A stretch of 64,000 nucleotides of DNA, from NCBI GenBank assembly GCA_037783545.1, contig JBBELK010000525.1:806001-870000 (forward strand). Reading direction: 5' to 3'. The position numbers and the translations under genes were made by a program. Shown here in pieces: positions 43,953 through 54,699 of the stretch. This stretch comes from Henricia sp. BOLD:AAB3569 (taxonomy: Eukaryota > Echinodermata > Asteroidea > Spinulosida > Echinasteridae). The notes below the pieces were generated by a model. The model saw only the letters and a program-made list of their open reading frames with translations. It did not search any database and was not told the DNA's origin. The stretch's first letter is position 1; each line of letters starts with the position of its first letter.

Positions 43953-46900
43953 TTATGCATCTGCAAGAAAAAAATATATATAATATCAGTATTTCAGTAA
44001 AAATCAGTTTTGTTTAAATCTACGGTATTTCTAATATCATGGGAGTACGTTCTTCAGGGATTAGCTTTTGTAAACATCAGCTGCGATACACAGGGGGGTG
44101 GTGCCATTCGCAGCCGATGGCCAGAGACACCAGGTAATCCCCCTTACTTTTACAAAAAGTGCACTGGGAATTTTTAAAGTACACAAAGCGCTGACCAACG
44201 GCTTCACATTCCTTCTGAAGGATTGAGCAATTGTGGTAAACTGGCTTGCTCAAGAGCACAGGTATACCACGACCGGGTATCGAACCCGCAACACCAAGTT
44301 TACACCTGAACGTTGTGGTTCAAGAAGACCCAAACGATTTGTGAGGACTTACAGGGACACCTGACCGACTCGACCAAACAAAACGTACCTCTACAACCGA
44401 GCACTTCAAATCGAATGCAGATATATCGTGCCCACTTCAGGGGTTGTATGCGCAGAAACTGTGTGCGCAGAACCTCGGGAAAGTAGTTAGTCACGTGGGT
44501 GTCATAATCGATATTAGCCTGAAACTGAATAACATGCGACAAACGGTAGTCAGTTTTGACTTCAAGTTTGGTTTAAGATTTGCGTGTTTTAAAATGGATC
44601 GCCCTATTTGAATATTCATAGATGTGCTATACATTACCACTTTGTTGGAGCCGTCAGTGTCCAATATGTACTCCAAACTGCCTTGACTGTTGCCATACTG
44701 GACGCTGTATGTTTTGGTCCAGACATCGCTGAAATGTCTACCCTGTGTTATCAGACCAACCACGGTAGTTGGTTGCTGCAGGTCAACCTGAATCCATTGG
44801 TCATTGGTGTTTGTGGTGCACCAGGCAGCTACGAGAAAGGAACCGCCAAAGTTTTGGAGGGTTCTTCCCATACGTGTTACACGGGGAAGTGATGTAAAAC
44901 AAGTGCGCCATACGAACAAATTTTCATTCGTGTACTTTTTTTTTTAAAGGCACAGACTCGTCAGTAATGCGCGCGCGCCAAATTCGTGCCACGAAATACG
45001 CAGCTCATAGCAAAGGCGACGAGCCTGTGCCTTTAATGTATATTCTGATAACTTATCTTTCCTAATTTAACGACTGACACAACATATTTATTCTGGCCAT
45101 TTTCTGTCGGTCCCTTGGATGGTTTTTCTTTGTTCATTATACTCAAAAATTTATAAAAAATAACTGATTTTCAGTTGCATCCAGCTGACCCTTATTGTCT
45201 AGTCAGTTTGACTAGATTTTCTAATCAGGATGACTAAAATCTCTGTAACGTTATAAACAGATATCTATAGTTAAAACAACTACCAGGCGGAGTCAGATTC
45301 ACTGGTGTAACTATATTTATAGTCATTTATCAGTAACTAGGTTTCCAGGGTCCGCTGGGTGCAAGGTTTTGACTGATTTCTAGTCAGATTTGACTAAGTG
45401 TTTTAGAAGACTATATATCTTAAAGGAGCATGACCAGATCACATTTTTTTCTCCCATACTTTTCCCGGTCTTATAGTCCCGTCATATTGTTATCATTACG
45501 AATCTGAAACTGCCGCGCTTCTAGGCCACATATTTCCGAGGATATCGTCGAAAAACCACAGACTGAAGTTTTGTAAACTACATGTATAATGTATGAAAAG
45601 CGGACAGCAGGATGTTGAACACACCGCCACATATGCTTCCACATAAAACAATTGGGGATGATGTGTTTCTGTCCCTATACTATTTTTGGTCCCTAGTCAT
45701 AGAGTTGTATAGCCGTAAGGCTTGTACACCATGTCCCTTGTAAGGTTTGTTCCTAGTACCCAGGCTTCATTTACGCGAATCGCTACACAGCGCTCTCATC
45801 GCGCCCCGACTATGTTGCATGAATCTGCCGCATGGTGGCGCCATACAGTTTTTTTCGGCTTGGGCTTCGGTAAACTGGTTCCCGCTCCACATATTCCACA
45901 TACAACGACTTAATATGAGGACCGGCAACTGTCGTGTTTAAAATAGCAATTTAAGCATTACGTCATGCATTTATTTTAGGAGCACCTAACCGTTAATTTT
46001 CAAAGCGCGCTGCGTGCTCTATGGCATGAGTGTACAACAATTTAAAAGGGGTTATTCCTTATTTGACTAATACAAATTTAATATATTAACCTTAAAATAT
46101 TAAATATGCCCATTCTAATCTACATGATGTAGGCTAGCATCAAAAAGAAAATTCAAACCTTGTCTGCATCACCCAGTGAGCTCCTACGGTTACCGTGACT
46201 ATAGCCACTGCGTAGTTTTAAATCCGTGGCATCACCATAAATACACACGCAGCAGTACGCGTACGTGCACGCGACGTCAATTCAAATTCAACGAATTGTA
46301 CCCGAGGATTAACGGTAACGTCCGGACGACCGGACGTGCATTCGGGTAACTTCGGGAACCTTCGGAAAAAGGAGGAATTCTTCCTGTTTCAAAATGGCGG
46401 AATTGGCGGCTGCCGGACCTTAAATTCAGTCTAGTAAAATAATTGTTGGTCCGGGTACTAGAATAGCGCTTCGGTAGATTGGTTCCCGATCCTATCGCTT
46501 ATTGCGAAAATATTAGGATCGGTAAAGGCGGCCATGACGGGCAGAAATCTGCCCGTGGTCACGTGGTTATTATTATTATTTTTTTTTAGTAAGTGCGTGT
46601 ATTTTGCATTGACATTTGTAACCCGGCCGTGCGTGTTGAACATATCCTAATGTAAATAAAGTACATTGCATAAAGCAAAGGGCTTCGCCAATTTTTAAAT
46701 ATAAAACACACAATGCGCACGCGCAAAGGCGACTAATCACAGATCAAGCGCCCTGTACCTGTCCTTATATTCTCCTATGTAGAATATGTGGACGGGAACC
46801 AGTCTTAGCGCTTCGGTACAGTTCCCAGAAGTTCAGCGCAGTGTGACACGGAGTGACACAGTATATGAATGGGCACCAGTCTCTTCCATGTCCGACGAGT

Positions 46901-49900
46901 TTGTTAGTTTGTCAATGTCAGTTCAAACAATTGGGTACGGTCATTAAAAGTCTTTTTGTTTCGAAGTACTGATCTTGTACATTTGGATATTTCGCTTGGT
47001 AGAAATTATGTTAGCTAGATATTAGCACTACAAAATATAGCCGGAAAAACAAACTTCAGTCCGATTTCGAATTCTGATTATAAAAGCGAATCAGCACGAT
47101 TTTAGTCTGGGAGCCCAGACCGATTTGTTCATCATCACGAGTACAAAAGGTCTGAGGCGTGGAATCAATAGGTGGGGCAAGTGTGACCTCCGAATGGCAT
47201 TTCTTAAGTTGCAGATCCTGTACCTAAGGGAGGGGGAGGCCCCCTTTTGACCCCAAAATCACTTTTATAAACATTTTCGAGTACATCGATCAAACCTTTA
47301 CCAAACTATCCTCTGGTGAACCCTAATTAATGATCGGCATTTCTTAAGTTGCAAATCCTGTACTTATAGTATGCTTAAGAAAGCCCTTGATAAGCAGTAA
47401 TTAGCGGTTTAATTATCATATCGAGTACATCAACCAAACCAACGGTAATAAATTCTCTGGGGTTTCCTGAGTAATGAATGACCTTTCTTAAGTGTCAAAT
47501 CCTGTACCAAATCCCCTTAAGAAAAGGTCAAAGGTCATTTATTTGCAGTACACACAACAGCCGTCGGCAAGCGGTTTAATCTCCGCTCGTTTTATGCGGA
47601 CTCAGGCGAAGTTATCTGGCACTGGGATGGTTGAAATAATTCTGCAGAGTACACTGGCCAAAGAAAGACGTTCTTAGTTCAGCTTCTGTGGCGATTTCAC
47701 TCGGGAGAATGTCAGTACCAGGTGAGACTGTGTTTGAACGCAACCAGTCAAAGGAAAGATTCCGTCTCCGCTATGGGTTCCGTAGACACATCGCTTTGAT
47801 GAATTTACCAGATTCTGTTTAGTGCACGTGTAATCAAATTCAAAATTTACAATTGCAATATTTGTCACCGTCAAAAGCCGCCGATTACATTATGGAGTGC
47901 CGAAGTGTGAGGTGTTGCCACGGTAATTGGCTCCAAACATCATGGCTGTCAGATAAAACACCATTCAAAAGCACAGGGAAACGGTTCAGTGATATTTAGC
48001 GTATACCAATTCCCAGCATTGCCTTGAGTGACGTATTTTCCTCGGTATAGCTCAAATGCATCGCAAAGGCGACTTTATCACAGGTCAGCAAACAATTAAA
48101 CGGCTAAAGCTGCATGTTTCTTCCTTTTTTGCCAAATACGTTGTATTAGAGCTAAGCTGTTTCCCCTATGAAACGGTCTTAGATGCCCACCGTGCATCCT
48201 CAGTCGTTCCGATGTCCGCTTATGCTTTTATGGTAACACTCCTTATGCGAAATCTGTAGTGTTCTGCACAAGACGTGATGTGTATCACCACATGTGCTCA
48301 CCGAAACATGTGCACACCAAGACATGGTGGCTTATGTTTAAAAATTTGAAAATGGGCACCCGTCAATTCGTGACAGTATGGATTTTATTTTTTTCAAATC
48401 TCTGTGCGGGTTTATGCATTTTCTGAAACTTTACATACGCACTTTGTTCACCATAATTAGAAACAAGTTTAGTTGCCAAAAAAATGCCACAAATGGCTGT
48501 CTCCGTGCACCGTGCAAGTCATAACATATTAAAATACATGCTGTACGTCCTTTATTAATGAATCAAAATTTTAATTATTTCAGAGAAATACTACTAAAGA
48601 TGTAAGGGCAAAAACAACCTTACTTAACACTACTAAAGATGTTCAAAGCAATGGTAACAAACACGACATCATAATTAGTTATAGCTGTAAGTACTTTTTG
48701 GTATCTGATAAAAGTGCGATTATACATTTGCATAGATGGGATACTTTAAAAAGCCATACTGATTATGACCATAACATTTTATTGAGTTACAATGGCCCTT
48801 TATAATTCTATAATGACCTCAGTCTGATTTATTCGATAAGTCATTCATCATTCAGGACACCATTTAAGTCTTTTTGGTTTGATTGTCGATTGTAAGACAG
48901 TTGTCATTTTGATAAGAATTTCATTTGATTATGGAATTATTGGGGATTGGGTAGTCTTGGGGTACCAAACGACAGAGTTAGGGAGGAAAGCACATATGTA
49001 AACAAATGGTGATGTCATTATGTTTCATGGTCCATTAATTTGGGATTAAAAATCCTGTGTTCACGTCTGCCAAAAGGCAAGGAAAACCGTACTTGCACCA
49101 ACCCGACCGGCGTGATCGAGTGATGACGTTCTGCTGTGTGATGGGCATTTTTTAAAACTATGGACCCGGCCACCATTGTTACGTCAGTTGTCAGGGTAAT
49201 TGGGTCTAAACAGTATTAAAGTAATATCGCGCGTCATTGTTTGTTGCTAAGGTTACTAGGTCAACACTAAACAAAATCTGGACTTCTTCCATGGGCTAAC
49301 TTAATGGCTTGATTCACATGGAATTTTTTCCCCGTAGATTTTACGAGCGTCGCTTTCAGGGAAAAGGTCGGGGGAAAAATAAATCCAGCACGATGTGACA
49401 AAGGGATTGCCCCACGTCCTCCTATAGACCGTATCAAATAGCCGAATTTCGTGGGGCAGTTTCTTTGTTCCTTGAGGACATGCATGGTTGCACATATTGT
49501 GCTTCCATTGTTGAACGGTTAAAGTAACGAAAGGTGCCCCACGAAATGGCGGCTATTCGATACGGTCTATATCTCAACACGCTCTTTCCTTTTGTTAACG
49601 CGGCAACAACTCCCCCTAAAACCTGAAAGGAGTTCTTTAAATTCCTTGAATATTTCAAAGACAATAGGGGAAATCACAATGGTGGGTGGGGGTGGGTATA
49701 TACACTCTGCATAATGAAAGGCCGGTGGATTTACACTGTCGAGGAAAAACGCCAACGCGAAGTGGCTTGAGCACTGCAGCCGATTTCACAAAACTTATAC
49801 GCAGTTGCGTAAGCCCACTTGCACAACATTTTATTGCGTAAGTTGCGCAACATTCTTCCGAAGATAACACACAAGCTATGGGGCTTGCGCCATTTGTCAA

Positions 49901-52285
49901 AAGTGCGCAAGTTGCGCAGTGTTTCGTAAAATCGACTGCAGGTCATTATCTTTAGGAGGTGTCAGAACCATAAGGCTCGAATTTTGGTCACGGCAAAGGA
50001 GTTATATTGCCACGAAAGTCACATTTATGGATTTGTTTTGTTTTCGTCGGTTTTTGATGTCCTTAAAGTAACGACGGAGTGCTCGACAAAGCACTTCGCG
50101 TTTGCGATTTACGTGCATCTATAAGACCTTCCTATTAAGGCGCGTTCACACTATCGCGGAAAAATCACACTGTTCCATTGGTTTGTACACAAACTGGTTT
50201 GCCGCTTGTGCGCGGCCTATCGCGATGCGCAAAACGTTTTGAGCTGGGTCAAAGTTCAAATTTGTTGAACTTTGACCGCGGTGCGCTGACCTTTCAAACG
50301 CGCAGCCAGTGAGGTATCAGAGAAGCCCCAAGTTACCAGAGTGGAATTTTCTATTTTGGAATAATCGGCGATTAGGAACTCATGCAATGCGGTGAGCGCA
50401 GCGCGAAAGTGTGAATTTTCCGCGATAGTGTGAACGCCCCTTTAGCCTTTTCGCGCGTAAATGCGACGCGCGTTGCTTTGACAAAAAGTGTCCTGGTTGT
50501 TGGGTGGGGCGATTTGGAGTGAAACGACGCGTTGAAAACCAAATGTTTCGCGTCACGATCACGTCAAGAGTTTTTTTAGCCATGCAGAACATACGTCAAA
50601 AACGCTAGCGAAAAAAAGGATCGGCTTTTCGTTAATCATGAATGCACATGGACTTGAAATTTACCATGCGTCGCCTGACATACTGTATGCGCGTACCGTG
50701 CGGATCCGTTCCATACCCAGTGTGGACTACCCAAAATACTTTCCAAAATACTCTATCCATGGGAATAAAACAATTCCAATCTCCAATTTAGATGTGGTAG
50801 CAAACAATTTTTTTCGGTGCAATCATTGTTCATGGAACCAGATAATAATTTACAGAATGTCTTTTTGAACGACATAGGCCTATACGGATTGAGAGCGCGA
50901 AATTTCAGAATGGTAACGAAACAATTGAGCACCACGCCGCCACCACCACCACCACATGTGGCTACTGGCTACGCTGCTGGGTGGAATACCTGGACGGTCA
51001 CTTATGAATACACTCAAACTATAACTTGACAATAACTTTATAATTTAGGAACTAGTAACGTCCCATGAATGCAACGTGTCTATACAGAATCCGTGGCGGA
51101 AATTTGCTTTGACTGCTTGCGTTGTCCATAGTCTCACCTGGTAGGCCTACTGACATTTTCTCGATTGAATTCGCTACAGAAGTTGAACTAAGAACGTCTT
51201 TCTTTGGCCAGTTTACTCTACAGAATTATTTCAACCACCCCAGTGTCAGAGAACTTCGCTTTAAGCCCGCCGCACACGAGAGCTATGTGCTGAGCAAAAA
51301 ATCATTCGTGGCCGATGGCGTAAGGAGATAGCTCTCGTGTGCGGGCAACTTACGTGAGCATTTGGTCACTCGTGCCACTTGAGACAAATATCTAACGTGT
51401 TTGATAATTTTGGCCTCGCGTGCCAAAAGTCTCACCGTGTGCGCTGAAATGAAAGGCAAGTGCTTACGACTCATAGACTGGCTTCACGGTTCACAACGTT
51501 TAACCCACTGGTAAAACCACTCTAACACACGTCAAAATAATTGTGCGGAGTGCCAACCAGTCTTTTTGTAGTTGGTAAAGTACGCATGCGCGGTGTCCTG
51601 ACACTGCAAAATGGCTGCGCAAAGTGAGTTGGTGAACGATGCGACTTTGGATGGACACCGGGCATGCGTACTTTACCAACTACAAAAAGACTGGTTGGCA
51701 CTCCGCACAATTATTTTTATTATTTAAAAGCGCTAGCCGTTCAAAACAAATGGGCCTTTTGCCGACGGCTGTTGTGTGTACTGCTAATGAATGACCTTTG
51801 ACCTTTTCTTAAGGGGATTTGGTACAGGATTTGACACTTAAGAAAGGTCATTCATTACTGAGGAAACCCCAGAGAAATTATTACCGTTGGTTTGGTTGAT
51901 GTACTCGATATGATAATTAAACCGCTAATTACGGCTAATTAAGGGCTTTCTTAAGCATACTAAGTACAGGATTTGCAACTTAAGAAATGCCGATCATTGA
52001 TTAGGGTTCACCAGAGGATAGTTTGGTAAAGGTTTGATCGATGTACTCGAAAATGTTTATAAAAGTGATTTTGGGGTCAAAAGGGGGCCTCCCCCCTCCC
52101 TTAGGTACAGGATCTGCAACTTAAGAAATGCCTTTCGGAGGTCACACTTGCCCCCCACCTATTGATTCCACGCCTCAGACCTTTTGTACCTCGTGATGAT
52201 GAACAGATCGGTCTGTATGACACCGCTTTCCATCCCAAGTGCAGGTTACGGCAAGATGAATGTCACGAAATATATAAAGTGGGGG

Positions 52286-52379
<94 letters not shown>

Positions 52380-54694
52380 GGGTGTGCCGCGAAACCCACT
52401 GCCCTCCAGAAAAGTCGCCTCCCCCCCCCGGAAATTTGGCAAACGGAGAAAATTATGATGGCATGGCTTTCCACAAATAACATGAGTACGCTCCGTAAGA
52501 ATTTTCATACTACATGTACTTCACTCTAATTATATTTCCTAATTTCACGATACACGCTACATCTCGAATGGATAATTTCCTCCAGGTTTGCCGAATTTCT
52601 CAGCTTTCGAGTGAAATGTCGATTACAAAGATCAACTAATGGGAAGTTACGGAGAAAAAAAAAGGAGTATCACATTTCTGATGTCCGGAAAGTCGTCAAC
52701 ATTTGTTGAGCACTATATTGAGTTGGCTCACTAAAACTGACCTCAGGTGCGTTTAATGCAATGCATTTCGTGAGTAACGATGTTTTCAAGCAATTTCTCA
52801 AGAGCTGTAGGAAAACGATGTTTAAACAAAATGGTTTTTGGTGATGCCAAGAACCCAACCCCACGTTTTGTGGAAATATGTAAGAGCTTGTCTTTATGTG
52901 CTCTTATAGACTGTATCGATTAGCCGCCATAATGCGAAACACCTGTTACATATAGCGATATATTACAGGCAGTTTCTTTGTTCCTTGAGGACATGCATGG
53001 TTGCACATATTGTGCCTCCATTATTGGTGCCCCAACGAAATGGTGGCTATTCGACATGGTCTATACCGTGTTTGTTGAGCCTGGATCTTTCCTTATAATA
53101 TCCCATAGACCCCACAGATGATGTTTGTAGTTGACTGTCCAGTATGGCGCCGCTTTCCATCCCGAGTGGGTCACGACAATCTGAATAGAATAAAATGCAA
53201 AGATTCTGGCCATGCTGACTCAAATGCAACCGAAAGTGGAACCTAATGGCTTAAAGATGTATTGTCCGTGCGTCTTGGTGCACCTCGAACAATATTTGTT
53301 TCTTGAATTTATATTTTTCTAGAAACATAAACGTTATTCGCTTTCAAATGAGACATCAACGAAAAACGACCAACGTTTACTTATCGAACAATTATTACCA
53401 TTACTGTCAATAATTCGAATTATTGGCGGACCGCCACTACAGCGTGCCCCTCTGAACTTGTGGCATGTCTGATCTGCTTTCTGAACAATTATTACCATTA
53501 CTGTCAATATTTCGAATTATTGGCGGACCGCCACTACAGCGGTGCCCTCTGAACTTGTGGCATGTCTGATCTGCTTTCTTCTTTCCGAGACAGAAGAAAA
53601 GAAATTAGACAGGCCACTAACCCAGAGGGCGCGCTGTACGCTGCGCATTAAAGACCAAACACGGGAGGTCAGACTTGGGCAAGTCTAGGTAAGGCGCAAA
53701 AAAAAACGGCCGTATAAAAGCGTTTTTTTTACAGGGTTGCTGATGTCTAAAATACAAAGTATGATGTTTTTTTCGTTAAAATTAAGTAGGCCTAAATGCT
53801 TTAACAATTCGTTTGGAGAAAATTCGAATTTGTAGAGAACCACGGACAATATAATTTTAAAATCAAGCGAATGGTTTTTCTTGACTATGAACTGTTTTGG
53901 TAGTCTGCTACCGGCTCTGTACTTACTATTGATGGTTGAGTTTTCAATGCCATCTTTTATCAAGATGCAACGAGGTGAATTACTGCCGAACACCGTTACT
54001 GAAAAATAAAGAAACCAAACTCGGGATAAGAGAACAATAAATTGATAAGGAATGGTCACGTTACACGCCGCGTTTAATTTGACAATCAGCAGCATGACAA
54101 AACTGCCGAATTTTCACAATGAATGTAAATTTGTAACATCCTATACTAAATACTTGCAAAATTTAAGATCAGATAAAGTTCGGACAAACCCTAATTAACA
54201 TTCAGTCTCCCCGACGCAAGCTAAATCAATTTCTGATTAATCCCCGTTGCGAAATTATTCGAACCGGCCATTCAAACACCGGCTAGCTCGGTGGTCGAGT
54301 GATTAAGACGTCTGTCGTGCTTGTAGGAGGTCGTGGGTTCGAGTCCCACCCGAGTACGCTATGAAGTTTTTCATAGTGTCTCGGAAAAGCAATAAATATA
54401 GAGTGTTAATAATTACCTCGGGTAAGGGCAAAACAAATCCTAATTAACATTCAGTCTCCCCGACGCAAGCTAAATCAATTTCCAAGTTCAGACTTGTTAA
54501 ACAATCATCTGATTTCTAATAAATCTTCATAATGGGTTGTTTTTGGTTTCTGTTATTTTTAAACCAAATTCACCATTCTTCATGCACGTTACAGTATACA
54601 AAATTCAGAACTTACCAGTAAATACTGCACTCAGTGTCAAAAGTGTTGCCCCCAAAGCCCTACCCGCAAAGCCTCCATGCGGCCGCGTTGCCAT
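43953..54694 (-). CDS. Secreted F5/8 type C (discoidin) domain protein, copy 1
   Basis: Minus-strand exons: 54616-54694 (signal peptide: MATRPHGG..., ALGATLLTLSAVF), 53927-53998, 53067-53180 (NCRDPLGMESGAILDSQLQT, start of the discoidin domain), 44638-44863 (FLVAAWCTTNTNDQWIQVDL, VVGLITQGRH, SVQYGNSQG), 44389-44524 (NYFPEVLRTQFLRIQPLKWA, then CIRFEVLGC) and 43953-43960, which adds only Asp-Ala and a stop. Phases match at every junction except between 53067 and 44863 (phase 1 against 2), where I may be missing a small exon. The domain shows the usual start PLGMESG, WIQVDL core and final cysteine. Such secreted discoidin proteins bind glycans or anionic phospholipids; the ligand here is unknown. 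The exon at 53067 has a MITE in its donor, so this copy may be poorly spliced. Confidence 0.8.
44095..44300 (-). repeat. tRNA-derived SINE, copy 2
   Basis: Same family as 30000-30222, between the last two F5/8C exons. The B box appears on plus as gggtatcgaacccgc. The same SINE is at the equivalent place in copy 2 of the gene (58430-58630), so it predates the duplication. Confidence 0.7.
44944..45036. mobile_element. Hairpin MITE, aaaggcacaggctcgtcag family
   Basis: A 93-bp copy with intact outer ends and a shortened core. It lies just upstream of exon 44638-44863 and is absent from the equivalent place in copy 2, so it probably arrived after the duplication. Confidence 0.7.
45470..47115. repeat. 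Intron block shared with 62260-62850
   Basis: Patches such as gaatctgaaactgccgcgct, agcggacagcaggatgttga, accagtctcttccatgtccg and gtactgatcttgt recur in the same order at 62265-62800. Copy 1 has an extra segment (about 45900-46800) not in copy 2. It includes ccgatcctatcgcttattgcg, (att)n and gggcagaaatctgcccg, which reappear inverted inside 61560-61690. Confidence 0.6.
47580..49420. other. Interior of the 5.1-kb element, nothing recognised
   Basis: Plain AT-rich sequence. A degenerate scrap of the 33081-type MITE (caatggtaacaaacacgac) is at about 48640-48680. No gene, RNA or clear repeat otherwise. Confidence 0.4.
49423..49571. mobile_element. TA-type MITE, tatagaccgtatcgaatagc family, copy 2
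   Basis: 149-bp hairpin element with the conserved core cagtttctttgttccttgag, gacatgcatggttgcacata. Confidence 0.75.
49777..49941. mobile_element. MITE, ctgcagccgatttcacaaaa termini
   Basis: 165 bp bounded by ctgcagccgatttcacaaaa and the complement of ctgcagtcgattttacgaaa. The internal gcgcaac words are inverted about the centre. Confidence 0.7.
50137..50443. mobile_element. MITE, gcgttcacactatcgcgg termini, copy 1
   Basis: cgttcacactatcgcggaaa at the left and ttccgcgatagtgtgaacgc at the right. Shared internal words are gttcaaatttgttgaactttgacc and agagaagcccc. Related copies are at about 60027-60298, 60466-60801 and 61356-61560. Confidence 0.7.
51268..51346. repeat. Hairpin
   Basis: cgcacacgagagctat and its complement, about 79 bp apart overall. 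Confidence 0.6.
51532..51716. mobile_element. MITE with 58-bp TIRs
   Basis: caaaataattgtgcggagtg and ccaaccagtctttttgtagt... at the left, with complements at 51660-51716. The internal part contains aaaatggctgcgcaaagtgag. Confidence 0.75.
52216..52260 (-). pseudogene. Truncated extra copy of the first discoidin exon
   Basis: tatgacaccgctttccatcc and caagtgcaggttacggcaag match the exons at 63087-62974 and 53180-53067 over about 43 bp. The exon's 3' part is missing exactly where the 5.1-kb element begins. A one-base change and an indel (gtgcaggtta against gtgggtta) break the coding phase. It is a dead partial duplicate. Confidence 0.7.
52278..52380. repeat. Poly(G) tract of about 100 bp
   Basis: An almost pure G run with a single C interruption near 52336, ending gggagggtgtg. 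It can form G-quadruplexes on this strand. The glycine and proline frames through it are artefacts. The length is suspect because such runs are hard to sequence. Confidence 0.85.
52400..52904. other. No gene seen
   Basis: Short intronic or intergenic stretch between the poly(G) run and a MITE. Confidence 0.4.
52905..53065. mobile_element. TA-type MITE inserted in a splice donor
   Basis: tatagactgtatcgattagc at the left and complement at the right, with the family core gacatgcatggttgcacata. Its right end replaces bases +4 and beyond of the 5' splice site of the exon at 53067-53180. The equivalent site in gene copy 2 (about 62964-62980) lacks it. Confidence 0.8.
53390..53690. repeat. Dispersed repeat, copy 2 of 2
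   Basis: Relative of 34785-35055. It begins with a local direct duplication of about 92 bp (attattaccattactgtcaa at 53392 and 53484), then tttccgagacagaagaaaag and accaaacacgggag. Confidence 0.6.
54185..54480. repeat. Direct 48-bp repeats bracketing a tRNA-like sequence
   Basis: ctaattaacattcagtctcc followed by ccgacgcaagctaaatcaatt occurs at about 54190-54231 and again at about 54438-54479. Between them, 54280-54360 has a tRNA-like layout: gtcgagtgattaagac (D arm), a poor anticodon stem, then gtgggttcgagtcccac (perfect T arm) and ccgag pairing with ctcgg. It is most likely a tRNA-derived SINE head, not a working tRNA, because the anticodon stem pairs badly. Confidence 0.55.
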
Positions 54695-54699
54695 GCAGC

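Larger units (their letters stand above)
47116..52215. mobile_element. 5.1-kb element with about 460-bp terminal inverted repeats
   Basis: The left arm, about 47116-47575, and the right arm, about 51750-52215, are near-identical complements beginning cagaccgat.tgttcatcat. Inside each arm a phrase like tttcttaagttgcaaatcct followed by gtac occurs three times. The interior carries several other MITEs (49423-49571, 49777-49941, 50137-50443, 51532-51716) and no recognisable transposase; its ORFs are all short. The right end abuts a truncated F5/8C exon. It may be a large foldback element or two copies of a MITE in opposite orientation. Confidence 0.65.

Noticed and set aside
44608-44892. Plus-strand frames over the discoidin exons (also 58907-59224)
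   Set aside because: Antisense to the F5/8C exons; they are open in both copies only because the copies are nearly identical.
52162-52508. Poly-glycine/poly-proline proteins
   Set aside because: Open only because the poly(G) run has no stops.
54280-54360. Functional tRNA gene
   Set aside because: The T and D arms are good but the anticodon stem is poorly paired and the acceptor end has a mismatch; a SINE head is more likely.
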